From the NCBI GenBank assembly GCA_964247055.1, contig OZ176051.1:10292001-10356000 (forward strand): a stretch of 64,000 nt of DNA, read 5' to 3'. Shown here piece by piece: positions 48,834 to 61,510 of the stretch. Source of the stretch: Paragordius varius (lineage: Eukaryota > Nematomorpha). Each line of letters opens with the position of its first letter. Position 1 is the stretch's first letter. The notes beneath the pieces were generated by a model, which saw nothing but the letters and a program-made list of their open reading frames with translations, had not been told where the DNA came from and searched no databases. Both the position numbers and the translations under genes were made by a program.

Positions 48834-50424
48834 ATGAAATTTATTGGATATTTTTTATTCCTTTCAATCCTTGGATTACGAATTATTGAAGGAACTAAAG
48901 GTAGTTGTTTTAACTAATATAAATAAATATACAATAAATTTTTATTTTACATCGTTTTTTAGTTAAAAATTTATTATAAGTATCAATAACTATATTCTTC
49001 ACATATTTTTTTATTACCATTAGATGACAGCAATAAAGTGGATATAACAGTCAATGTAAAACCAAAAGCTGATAGCTTTCAAATTCGTATTACGTGGGCG
49101 CTTACCGATAAAAGAGATGATGAGAAATTTTTTGCATACCGTGTTTTAGTAACACAAAACAATCAAAAAATAATGGATACTATGTTGTTAAAGGTTTATG
49201 ATTTAGTTTATGATTATTATTTAAATATTTTGGTAAAATTTTACAGTTGTAACAGGGTTTCTAAAATCCATTTTTTCAATGTCAAGCACAATGCAATTAG
49301 TTTAGAGCACAAAACAAATCATTTTACTTCAACGTGTTAATTTATTTTGTTTATAAACGCTTATTGAACTTACTATTTTAACCAGGAAAATACACAGTAT
49401 GTCGTTTATTTGTCAGAGTACCCTTTTTAGGCCCTAAGTTGTTAAACCTTACCTTAAAATAGTGGAAGGGCGGAACAAGCAAGCTTGAAAAATCCAAATC
49501 GTTATTTAATTATCAATATTTTACGACACTGTTTAACATGAATGTATCTTATTATTATACAAGGTGTTAATTTCATCGCTAGCTTTTATATATATTGCCA
49601 GATAGCATATACGGGACAATAAGCATTTATATTGGTGAACAATATAAAAGCGAAAAGCCTATAATAGTGCTCTTTAATTTTATTACTAAGTGTGATATTA
49701 ATTGATGAAAAACGGAAAATATATATTTAATCATATGGTAATAAATACGAGCAAAGCCACCCTGCCAATAACCAAATACAGAAATGTTTATTTAACTATC
49801 GTATTCAAGTGTTTTTTTCAAAAATACTTTGGATTTTGACTCTTGGAAAAAATATTTGTTGTAAAAACAAAAAAATCATAGATAGCTTTTAATCTTTCTT
49901 TCACCCTTCAATATTTTTAATGAACAATTTAAAACGCTTTATTATAAATTTAGGTAAAAACTTGAAATGTTTAAGAAATTATACAGGGACTTATTTCAAA
50001 AATTGGCGACTATATCGGCGTTGTCGTAAATAAAAAATTAATTTTAAATTACTTAAGATAAATTATTTTAAAGCCAACATTCTACATTTTAATTCGTATA
50101 CCATCTTTTGCCAACTTAAGTGTGGTATGGGGTAAAATTATTTCATTTTCCGGATACGTATAAACCAAATATATGTCCTATATATAAGTTGTATAAATAT
50201 TTTCCTTTTAATCGCAGCGCAAATATATTACATAAAATTGATATTTTTGAATCCTATTCTCTGAATGATAACAATAATTTTAAAAAATATATAATTGATG
50301 AATTTAGGCTGCCACAAACAAACGTATTTTCGAAGTGGATCACAGAGGCAAATATCAAGTCACAATAAAGACAATGATTAATGAAAAGGAAATTTTATTG
50401 GGCACAAAATCGTTTGTGGTATAG
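48834..50424 (+). CDS. Small secreted fibronectin type III-like protein, 3 exons
   Basis: Exons 48834-48900, 49024-49193 and 50308-50424 join in phase to give 117 residues. A signal peptide (MKFIGYFLFLSILGLRIIEG) is followed by one domain with the pattern of a fibronectin type III fold: strand A/B VDITVNVKP...FQIRITWAL with the buried Trp, strand C FFAYRVLVTQ with the conserved Tyr, strand F GKYQVTIKTM and strand G LLGTKSFVV. There is no transmembrane segment or anchor after it, so it should be free in the secretory route or outside the cell. I do not recognise an orthologue. The second intron is 1.1 kb, and extra phase-0 exons inside it cannot be excluded. AATAAA at 50601-50606. It is convergent with SMARCD, stops 229 bases apart. 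Confidence 0.72.
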
Positions 50425-50653
50425 CCTTTAAAAAACTGACATCCATTCAAAACTTGTCTTACATCTCAATTAAAAAAATTACCGTACCCTAAGCATTAAA
50501 TGAATTATTCATTCACTTATATCACATAAAACTTTATTTATATGTGTTGACGAAATATACAAATTATAGCAAATATATACAGTTTAAAAAGTAAGCAGGC
50601 AATAAATTCAAATCTAGTAATATATTATTATAATGGTAGGTATTATCAGAGCA

Positions 50654-53600
50654 TCAGTTTTTTGAGGACATACTTTGTTCAAGTTCGATTCTCTTTTGCA
50701 TAACCTAATTTTTTATAATATTTTAGAATGGTATATCAAATAAAAAAAAGATAATAAAATTTATAATTATCACCAATTTTAAAGGAAAGTGGTCCTTGTT
50801 TTAAAAAAATTTTGGTTATTTAAGCCATAACATAATTTACACACTATTTGATCATTTTTTTGTGAAAATTGAAAACAATATTACTATTGTTATAAAAATA
50901 TCAAATAAATTAATTAAGAACTAAAAATTTAATTTTATCAGTAAAATACGAAAACAATCATGATGTTGGTAATTAACTGCGAGTGTATTTTGCAAATAGT
51001 ATGTAATTCTATATAAGGGGCATTTAAATGTGTAATATCATTAAAAAAACCTTATTATGGATGTATCTTTGAACAGCCTCCTCTATCCACGGTAATGTAA
51101 AATAATTTGCCAATCGTTCGCTTTCGGGATTTCCTACTGTGTCCGTTATAACCTAATTAATAAAAAAATAACCGTTTATATAGTATTAGCAATCACAACT
51201 ATATAAATACATGGATCACAAAAATTATATATTCACAATAATCATAAAAAACTGTAAAAAGAGAATTTATGAAGAAGTGAACGGTAAACTTTTCAAATCC
51301 TCAAATGATATTTTATTTTCCAATCATTTTAAATTTTATTATATTTACGAAAAAATTAATTTACATTTTTGCATTTTCATATATAATCCCCCACATACAA
51401 ATGCAATTTCTTTCATTAAATTTATCAATAAAATTCATGCATTCAAATGTGAAAGGTTTAGTTTATGGCGGTTTCATAAAATAAAGAGTAAAAAATTTAT
51501 ACACCATAAAATTTAATATTTAAGGCAACATTTTTATGTTTTTTTTACCTTTAAATCTTCACTTTGATTGTGTAACCAAGTACTTATAAATTCTTGTGGA
51601 TCCTCAGCAAAATTCATAAAAAAATCACGATTAGTTTTGAGATTATATATGGTTTCAATTGTTTCTTGAATCTATGGATATGCAAGTAATAACAAATAAA
51701 TATATTATCAAAAGTGTTTATAAATTAAATTATTTGATATCAACATTTCAGCGAGATATATAACATTTTCTAGTAAAATATTCAACTTTATGATCCAATT
51801 GCGTAATTTCCGGTTGATTATTGGTTGCTATAATAAAATTTATCATCTGTGCTTTCAAAGGGTCATCCTATAAATTTAAAAAATTATAAAAATAACATAT
51901 AAAAATTAGCAAAAAATATTGTCATTATTTACAATTTTGTAGCTAATATGTTTTTAAAATCATAATTTTTTTTGACTTGATTTGCGAAAAAATTTACATT
52001 AAGCTGATAGATTCAAACTATGAAACTTGAAAAAGAGAGGTGTTAAAGACATATATGATCGGGTAAAATTTAATCTCTTTGACATGTGTGGTATAGGGTA
52101 AATTGACAAATATAAAATTATAAAACTAAAATTACACCAAACAACAAATTTTTCTGCCAAACGAGAATATTGATAAAATTTTGTTCTAATTTAGACTAAA
52201 AATTAAAAAACTAAGGATTTTTCAAAAAAATCTGTTTTTTGCTAAAAGGAAAATTTACATGTTAATTAAATATTTTAATGACTAAATTGCTTTATCCAAG
52301 CATATTATATATCAATTGAGATATCGTGAAGTTCTCTAGATAAAATTAAAAAAGTTAAGTATGCGATTGATATTAATAAGATATGTTTACATATCATTTG
52401 CGTTTGGTTTAATTATTATTTTTATTATATATTTAAAATGGTATAATTTGGATTATGTCAATTCACAGTTATTTGTAATATCTTAAGACTGATGAATTTA
52501 TAATAATAATCTGTTTTTTATTTATTTTTGTTTGTTTTCAATAAGATGATATGAATACCAATTGTGGTAGTGATACGTGAATATATTTATCATTAATTAG
52601 ATGGCCTATAAAGAAATTCTTTAAAATAATATTGTCCTTTTTTTATCCAATTTTTTTTCGTCAAATAAAAACTAATAAAAACGAAAAAATAAGATCTCTA
52701 TGGTATTAACAATATGATATTCATTGAAAAAGTAAAAGATGTGTGGGAGATCATTCATTAAAAAGTATATGTGTGGGCAAAAGGCGTCCAACAATGTTGT
52801 GCAACAAATAAACAAACAAAATTTTTTACTAAAAGATAATTATAAGATTTTGCTAAAAATTTACTACCAGTATCTTTTAACATAATTTTAAGATAAAGAG
52901 TAGGTACTCAGTATTTTCTGATTAAACATCATTAACAAATATGATTTTCCGCCCCCTTTTCCCACACTTCTTTTACTTTTTAACACTTGGAGACAACACA
53001 TTTATTTAGTCCTTCGATTCAAATTGGGGTAGTTAAATACCCCAGGCCTGTTTAAAATTAAATTCTTTAAAAAATATGGATCGAATCGAAATCATGGCAA
53101 AATTTTGCACTTATATAACATTAATAAACCGAAATATATAAAAAATTTTATTCAAAAATAATTGATATTACTTATTTTAAGCTAAAACCGAAAGGTAAAA
53201 ATTTAGTCAACGATACATGTGTACAATGGTAAAATTAAAAAATAATACAAAATAAACCGCTTTTTCAATTTCTATCAATGTTAAATGTAATTTTAATAAA
53301 AAATAAGCTTTAATTTTACCCTTAAAATTAAATGAAGACGATATTTTGCAAAATTTTTGCAAAATAAAAATGGCGTCGAAGTAGTTTGACATGGAACTTT
53401 TTTTTCAAAACAAAATTTTATTGAGATATTTTGGCATATTCATATAATTTTTATTAGGATAGAAGCATAAATTTAAATTTAAACCGTTTCCTTCAGTAGT
53501 TTTTTAAAAATCCTAACTCAAATTTAGTCTGGGGTATTTAGATACCCCAATTTGAATCGAAGTGTTAATGAATGATATTGTTTTTCCCATTCTTGAACAA

Positions 53601-56600
53601 ATATTAATATCCATTTAACGAAAAAAATATAAATTTTTGATCAAATAAGGAAAATGACTGTAATTTGTATATAAAACGGCAAAAATTGACACATTTAAGA
53701 ATAACTATAAAGATTGCGAATTATGATCGATTTAATAAACATTGCTCATTAAGAATAAAGAAATTTTTTTAATAAGAAACATTTAAGAACAAGTTTGATA
53801 TTTTTTCATAAGAAAATGATATCATGTATGGGTATTACCTATACTTTTTGATTTTTATTATTCATTTTTATCATAGATTGTGACAGAGAAAAAACTAAAT
53901 TTAAATTTATTTAATACAGTTTGAATCACATTTATTTATTGTATAGCATATATATTAACTATGTATTATTATTCCATATAAAATTAGATAAAATATTTTT
54001 CTGGTATCTATTTTTAAATCCTTTTAAATCTTAGGGCATCCCGCACCCACATGATCTGTTAAACAATTCAATGGAAAGTTATTTAGGTCGTCAACCAAAT
54101 AATGAAATATCTGGATGGTTTTTATATTAAACTTCTTATTCAGAAACAAAAGCAGGCATTTGATGCTATGCAAAAATTTAATTCTAAGGTTTTAGGTATA
54201 TATTTTATATTTATAAGCCCAATATAAGGAATTGGATATTTTATAAGAAATTTTTATATGGGCATCTCATTATTTTGAATAAAGGTTGGCAAATGAGCAT
54301 AAAAATGCAGATAGTTGACGACTCCTAAATAAATTTCCATTGAAATGTATTATAAGACTGAGTAAAAGAACCAAACTGAAAAGATTCGAAACCATAATAC
54401 ACATTACCTAATTTTTGATGGAATCATAATAAATAATATATTTATATGCTATATATTTACAAAAATGTAATTGATTTAAACCGAATTTATTTCATATATA
54501 TTGCAAGAATATATCACAGTCACAATCTAAGATAAAAAATATCATAAAAATCACCGTTAATAATCATTCATGCATAACGAACTCGTAAAGGAATAAATCA
54601 ATCATGAGATATTTTACTAAAAACTATAAATTTTCCTTATTATATATTTTGACGCATTTAAGCCAATCTTATATAGTTGAATATGGAAATTAATACCATA
54701 TCCATTTCAATTAAAAAAATAAAATCCGTGTCAGAAACATATTTTTTAACTTAAAAGTAGTTAGGGTTTTTTGTCACGGATGTACTCAAATTGGCTAATT
54801 AAAATAAAACTAAAATTAGACAAAAACCAATATATATTCTGAAAGCTGATGCTTTAAAATCCAGGAGTGTCCAACACAAATGGCTTCACAAGCCGAATTT
54901 CAAAAATTCCAGCTGGCCGGATTTGCATTATATATGGGCATTCATGAGTTTATTGGATTTTAAACAAAAGAGGCAATATAATTATTTTATATTAATTCTA
55001 TTGGGACTTATTTAGAAAAATTGTTTAAAAAAAGCTGCATATCTTTGCAAATTATAAATTTTCCAAATTTTTTGAGGTGGCATATAAAGTAAAGAGCCGC
55101 TTGTTGGAAACCCATGCATTAATCAATTATGTTACCATAGGACATATTTATATACGGTAATGAGCTCAAAAAATATTACTTATATAAGGTTAAAATTATT
55201 AATGAAACCTTTTATAATATATTTATAAGATAAAGTTTTGTATTCTTTACTTAATGTTATAAGTTTTATATTTTTAATATCCTTCTATCTTATAACATAT
55301 TTAGTAAGTTTCCGATTTTTCAATTTTTTAAAATTTACAAATAAAATTGCCCAAAATCTCTATATGTGGAGTCAAAAAATATTAGGATTCGGATACGGAA
55401 ACAATTAAATCGGTTAAAATTTAAATTTCTAGTAATGGCAATTAAAAAAGTCCATGTGGCAATTCTTATTTTTAATTTGATGAACCTTTTATTAAATTTT
55501 TCCACCAATTATTAAATCCAAATTCTAAAATTTAACACTTGAAGGATCGATTTAGAAATAGCATGGATTTAGAATAAACTATTTAAAAAATGTCAAAAAC
55601 TATATGTAGTTACATCTAAAAAATTTTAAAATTATAGGAGAAAATCTTTAAACCCTTTAGATATTACACCATTGTCAGGATCTGGGAATAATATATTATT
55701 CTAGTATTATTATAAATTATCATTTTATATAACTTAATCTTTAATAACTGATTCATCCAAATCTCCCAGGCTTAGTGTAAAGTAAAAGTTAATATCTCGT
55801 TTAAAAAATTATTATTTCCAACGAATCGTAATAAATCCAATTTTATTGTGATTTGTATTTATTTTTTTTATTATTTACTACAGAAGTTAAATGTTATATT
55901 AGAGTTCAGGGGTGAACATAATACCCTTTGTGTAATATGTGCAGCCCGGAAAATTTTTTTTTCATTATTTGAAAAGTATGCTCATTATATTAGAAATGGT
56001 ATAGGGCACCGGACCCTTAAAGTGCGTGCCAGAGTTCGAACCCCGAAACTACGCATTTTTCCATCGGGTTAAAGCCTTCAGATGTCCGAATACAATTTAA
56101 GTTCTTAGGTAAAAAAGGAAAAAAGAGACTCTAAACGGAATAAAATTGATATTTTTTAACTTTTTCTCAAGCCTTTTCGATTGGAAAGAAATGGGTGAAA
56201 AAACAGCAGTTATATAGTGTCTGCAATTTACATATTTTTACAGTCATATATTTCAAATATGGTAAGACAATCAATATTAATGTACACACATTTTTTTGAA
56301 TGCAGTTCATCAAATTAATTGAAAATTGGGCCCGCGAAGGCTTTTGCGCACACCTCCTGCTCAATAATTAACGTAATATGGCCTTTTTAAAAATTTTGCT
56401 CGCCATTTATATATGTATAATATTACAATACTTTTGCATTTTTAACCAAATAACCATAATACTTAATAATGATTGTACCAAAAAACAACCAAAACTCCTA
56501 TAAAATACATATAATATGATAAAATTATTCCTATTTTTTGTCCCAAAAAATGACTTACAATTTCAACATCCACATCATAACACGAGGTGTTTTTCCGTTC

Positions 56601-58925
56601 ATTTATGTTGTTGGCAGCATTTGTCATATCCCATTTAATTGTGTGATGGATTATGATTGGTTCAGGAGCGAACAATAAACCATTCAGTTTTTGTGGTATT
56701 TCAGCAAACTTAAGTCGAGGACACTCAAAAATCTTGTAATTTTAATTATAAAAAAATATGTAAAGACAAGATTGGGGTTTAAAAACATAATTAAATAGAA
56801 ATAGAGTCATGTATGGAAAATATATTGTTATCTACTCAATATGTATATTTTTATTTGTACAATATATTTAATTAAAATTGAAATAACCCAATTACACGGG
56901 ACTAAATCTAAATCTTAAACGTATTTTATTTTACAATATCAAAATACAAAAAACGCCATATATATAATATGTATGATAATACTTGACTAAGATACATATC
57001 ACAATTAATGTACTCCTTTTCATGGGCATCTTGTAATTTATGCGTCCTAATGTATTGCCAAAATGCCAAAACAATGTTTGCCCTTGTGCTGGTATGCAAG
57101 GCAAGTAATCTCCCTAACCTCGCATCTAATTTAAACTGTGGTGGCTAAAGAACGATGGTTATAAAAATAAGTAGTTTTTTATATAAAAGGAACCATAAAA
57201 TATCAAGTTTTTAGTAGATAAAAAAGTTATGAAGTGTTGGTATTATAACTCTAGCATATAATTTAAACTGTGGTGGCTAAAGAACGATGGTTATAAAAAT
57301 AAGTAGTTTTTTATATAAAAGGAACCATAAAATATCAAGTTTTTAGTAGATAAAAAAGTTATGAAGTGTTGGTATTATAACTCTAGCATATAATTTAAAC
57401 TGTGGTGGCTAAAGAACAATGGTTATAAAAATAAGTAGTTTTTTTCTATAAAAAGACCCATAAAATATCAAGTTTTCAGTAGCTAAAAAAGTTATGAGGT
57501 GTTTGTATTTTAACTCCTGCATATAATTTAAAGGGTCGTGGCTAAATGATATAAAATATATATTGTTTAGGGTACACTACTTTTTTATTAAACTTTAATT
57601 ATATTAAGGACCGACCCAAAAATGTTAATATTAACTCACTCAGGGCTAATGATGATGAAAAAATTGCGAAGTTTTGGAATTTATTAATAAACACACACGT
57701 AAAATTTAGTTTAATACTTTAAAAACTATATCGATTTGAGATATTCCATCACTTCTTTCAATTTCGGCAACCTATAAAAATTCAAAAAAATTGAAACACA
57801 TAAATATTATGTGTTTTAAGGCTAAAATGAATTATTGAGATAAAATAAATGTTTTCGGCGTATTATATTTTTATTACTCTCGTTCCATAATTTGAAAATT
57901 TTCATATTTATCAAAAATATAAAAATGATATAGTTATTTTTTTTGCCTTACTTGATGATCTAACATAAGCAAAAGCGTAGATTTAATCGGTTCAATAATT
58001 ACGCTATCTATCAGAGATGCTGGATTATGAGGATCAGGTGTCTTAACGATAGAAATGCCTCCCATACGTTTAACTTGAAATCCGTCAGTTTCTTGCGTAT
58101 GTGGTGTACGATGCCATTCAACCTTTAATTAATTATAATGTTTACAAATTATTTTTATTTATAAAAACAGTTCGTAGACCAAACTTTAATTGTATTCGTG
58201 ATGATTTTCAAATAAAATAAACATTCGAATCAACAAAAAATTTTAATTAGTAATAATAATCCTTCCATAATCCATTTATATAACAATGATAATTTGGAAA
58301 CATTTACCAAATGATTATCTGGACCGTACAAAGATTTATCCAATTCTATTACCAAACTCTTAAAGTAAGAAGAAAATTTTCTATTGGAATTTATTAGATC
58401 AATGTTCGGATTTGAATTTTCATTTGGAATTAATTTTCCTTCCACTCTTAATTCCCAAGATGGAGGGACCCGATTTTCTAAATAAATATATTTATATCAT
58501 AAATAAGATAAATATACCTATATTTGTGGCTATATCTGGATAAATGGATCCAGGGAAGCAAGTATGCGATATGCAAATGCGAAGTTTTCTTTTTACCTAA
58601 AACATATGCGTTAACTAATTACTTTAATAGGTTTTTTCAATATTTCCTGCATATCTAAACGCTTTCGCATTATAGTTGCATCTAGCTTTTTCTCAAAATT
58701 AACTAAATCTGTATAAGCTTGGGACTCGGGAACAAGTTCATTAATCTATAATTAATATATAAGGCCTTTACATTTTCTGGTAACGACCTTTCAATTATTC
58801 TGGGTTTACGTTTAGGTACATTGGCAGGATTAGGTTGTATATGGGATAATGACGGAGTAAAACTATATTAGATATCAAAAATATTTAAACCCTTTGTTGC
58901 GAGCTTCGTACCGTTTTTTATCCAT
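50654..58925 (-). CDS. SMARCD: SMARCD/BAF60 SWI/SNF subunit, 12 exons
   Basis: Core accessory subunit of BAF/PBAF chromatin remodellers, linking them to transcription factors. Minus-strand exons: 58925-58891, 58862-58772, 58745-58623, 58596-58518, 58477-58308, 58122-57952, 57144-56983, 56732-56559, 51867-51787, 51671-51549, 51152-51051, 50704-50654; 453 residues (human SMARCD1 515). Diagnostic blocks: [77 protein letters not shown]; the SWIB domain from residue 224 ([25 protein letters not shown]); then [24 protein letters not shown] and the end QKRIELEQ. Introns 1-3 are 28, 26 and 26 nt; intron 8 is 4.7 kb. Exon 6 has about 20 extra residues ([12 protein letters not shown]) before LLLMLDHQ. 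The start is in a short exon and further 5' coding exons are possible. A minus-strand AATAAA is at 50533-50538. Confidence 0.93.
52980..53568. mobile_element. piggyBac-like MITE, copy 3, in SMARCD intron 8
   Basis: TTAA at 52980-52983 and 53565-53568. The left tip is ttaacacttggagacaac and the right tip read inward ttaacacttcgattcaaat. Colinear with the other two copies but in the opposite orientation. No coding content. Confidence 0.8.
54862..55116. mobile_element. hAT-type MITE in SMARCD intron 8
   Basis: The left tip is CAGGAGTGTCCAACAC and the right tip read inward CATGGGTTTCCAACAAGC, with gccggatttgc and gagccgc inside. Target duplications are unclear. Confidence 0.55.
55985..56065 (+). 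repeat. tRNA-like sequence, probable SINE or tRNA relic
   Basis: A good RNA polymerase III B box (GTTCGAACC at 56034-56042) lies downstream of an A-box-like tggtatagggc and a candidate anticodon loop cccttaaa. The T stem and acceptor stem do not pair properly, so it is not a working tRNA. It sits in SMARCD intron 8. Confidence 0.35.
57127..57545. repeat. 132-bp tandem repeat spanning a SMARCD 3' splice site
   Basis: Units start at 57127, 57259, 57391 and 57524. The first two are almost identical, the third differs at several sites, and the fourth is partial and diverged. On the minus strand each unit contains the sequence ttctttag-ccaccacagttt, that is the acceptor and first codons of SMARCD exon 7. 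Only the innermost unit (acceptor at 57145-57146) runs on into the complete exon. Confidence 0.93.
57727..57771 (-). other. Possible in-frame 45-nt cassette exon of SMARCD
   Basis: Between exons 6 and 7, a strong acceptor (gaatttttatag) is followed by 15 open codons ([15 protein letters not shown]) and a GT donor, phase 0 on both sides. It would insert between LMLDHQ and PPQFKL, which are contiguous in human SMARCD1. Not included in the main model. Confidence 0.3.
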
Positions 58926-59009
58926 ATGGCTAAACGCTGTTTTTAATAAACACACATATAAACAGTAGTTTGATGTGAATGTCAAAAATTTTAAGAATTA
59001 TTTTTGGCA
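58926..59009. promoter_or_regulatory. Head-to-head promoter between SMARCD and CGRRF1
   Basis: Eighty-four bases separate the two start codons on opposite strands. No core-promoter motif is obvious. A shared divergent promoter is inferred from spacing; it would disappear if SMARCD has an unseen upstream coding exon. Confidence 0.45.
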
Positions 59010-61510
59010 ATGTTCCCTAATGTCTTACTCCAATCAGCCGATGTAGCCTCTATATCAAACTATTTAAGTGTAGTATTTATTATAACTTTCCTATTTATAT
59101 CAACTTCCTTATTATTTAAGTAAGTCATATTTTTTATTTAATCTATTAGACTATGGCGTTTCCAAGGCATACCTAGTCCTGATTTTTATATAAAGAAAAA
59201 TATAGTATCTCCTTTAGAAAATGTACAAATGCAATCAATTAATTGTCCTTATGTGATTAGATTATCTGAAACTAATATTTCCAATTTAAATGGTATCATT
59301 TATTATTTATAGAGTAGATGGTTGTTATTTTGATTATTATTCCAAATTTGATTTCACCAAAGTTTATGGGTTTTGGGGCGTAAATATTAAACAATTATTT
59401 AATGCAATATATTGCGACTGGAATCATTGGATTACAAATATCAATAGCGGATTGATATTTGATCACATATATTCGGATGTCGATCCTATCGAGTATGTCT
59501 TTTAATTTTGGGGTTCATCGTAACTGGGTATAACGCATAGCTAGTCCGTGACTGTTATTTGAAGTAACCGTCGAAAAATTTTTAACTATGTTAAGTTAAA
59601 ATAATTATATAATAAAAATTATCGAATCTTTTTGTCATTTATTTTAAAGGTTTGTACTTTATAGTTACAACTTATATTTGCAGTATTATCAAATTTACGG
59701 GATATGTCATAAAAATGACCGCATTCTTAAGAACTGGTCACACCGGTTAAATTCTGACTGGTTAAAGACCTAACCCTTTAACAATATCTCTTTTTTTGCT
59801 TTATTGAAAAACTCTTTTATTTAAACCATATTTCTATAATATTACTATAGATGCAATAATTTTTCATCGTCTCCTCACACAGAGGTAGTTTCCCCAAAAC
59901 CATCGTCCCAATTAACAAATTTAACACAGAATCCAATTCCCTGGCAATCATTTCATGTGAGAAAACCGCGGACATTAAAGCCCGAATCTTTGGGTCAACC
60001 TCCGACTCGGGCCCTTTACCCTTTAGTACTTGTATCGATTCCTGATTACATTTCATATCATACCTACTACAATAATTATAATCATCATTATGATTCTTTG
60101 CATAATACAAATTCAAATACCGAAGGCCAAACCAAAAACAGCAATTTAACGTCGAATAATAAGTATGTTGGAAGATTGCGTCGAAGACCGTTGATCTCTG
60201 CCTTACATCCAAAATCTACTGGACCGGATGATGAGAATGCCGCCTTACATACAAATACCTCTTCTATCCTGTCATCCGATAATGAGTAAAATATTAATCT
60301 AAGATGGATGCTTTTTTTGTTATAGATTTTAGTAAGTAACGATTAAATGAAAAATATAGTAGAAACATATTAATAAAAATTATTTTATCTTCAATTTCGA
60401 AGACTTGCTCTCATGATTGAATAATCTTGCGCAAGGACTATAAATTTAGAACATAATTCATAAGAACAGTGGGGTGTTGATTTATTTTATTTTTTTAATC
60501 TCATACATTTGCGTTTATATTGATTAAGTGTTTGATTTATTAAGCTTACCAATTATTTTATCTTTCAAAAAATGGTTAATACCAACATTAATATATTTTC
60601 TTTTATATTATCCATATTTGTTATAATTTATGGCATTTTTTGCCAAACCTATTTCCATATAAATTTAAACCTAAATCACAATTTTCCATAGAATTGCGAA
60701 AAGTCAGTCATCAGATTTACCACATGAGCCGGTAAGTTTATAATTTATTTGTATTACATTTATATAACATATCCTTTTTTTATTTACCATTTGTTATTTT
60801 TTAAAAATTTAGAATTCTCTACTTATTACTATTGTACATCTAAGTGACTACCTAAGCAATCAACCATCGTCCATTATAGCACAATATCTGAAAATGTCGA
60901 ATGGTTCAATTTTTGTCATGCAAGTATTTAGTTTTACATGTTCTTTTGATCACTAAATAAAAGTTTATTTTAAGTAAAAAAAAGTTTTAAAAAGATTAAC
61001 ATTAAGTTACAATTTTATATTTATTCATTTTCCAATAGATAATTTTATATAATTAAAACACCAGTTTTTAAGATAGATTTGCCTTTGATTTGACAAAATA
61101 AAACGTTTATACGCAATAATCTATTTAAATAAATGCGTATTATAACTCTATAAATTTAATTTGTAGTTTGGAGATTTTCGAAAAATTGTTCCTTAAATAA
61201 AATTTTTTTTGCAAATTTTATTCTTTTTTCATAGCAATTGTACACGAATCCTTTGTCACCTACCAATCCCATTGATGTCTCATCAACTACTCTACCCATA
61301 AATATTAATGATATCAACGATATTGCTGATAATTTTGATACAAATTCTCCTTTGAATGCCCTAAAAAATGCATGTGTAATCTGTAATGAAAATGAATCAT
61401 CCCATGTTATTTTACCGTGTAGGCATGTGTGTTCATGTAATTCCTGTTTCCCTAAACTCGATAAATGTCCCATGTGTCGGGGTTACATACAATCCTATTG
61501 GATTTTATGA
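59010..61510 (+). CDS. CGRRF1: CGRRF1-type membrane RING E3 ligase, 7 exons
   Basis: Predicted ER-type membrane RING ubiquitin ligase. Exons: 59010-59119, 59150-59292, 59315-59492, 59851-60285, 60692-60731, 60813-60923, 61235-61510; 430 residues (human CGRRF1 332). An N-terminal hydrophobic segment (about residues 17-37, [19 protein letters not shown]) is the membrane anchor. A middle domain follows with [15 protein letters not shown], matching human CYWGCSVQKLYEAL, and [15 protein letters not shown] matching SRYPLVALLTLAD. The C-terminus is a C3HC4 RING ([21 protein letters not shown]; Cys386, 389, 401, His403, Cys407, 410, 417, 420). Exon 4 adds a long Asn/Tyr/His/Ser-rich insertion absent from human. 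Introns 1 and 2 are 30 and 22 nt. AATAAA at 61809-61814. The RING and the two upstream blocks make the family firm; the exon 3-4 junction is less so. Confidence 0.88.

Noticed and set aside
51211-51516. 101-codon open frame on the plus strand
   Set aside because: It lies antisense in a SMARCD intron (between exons 10 and 11) and has no domain or codon signal.
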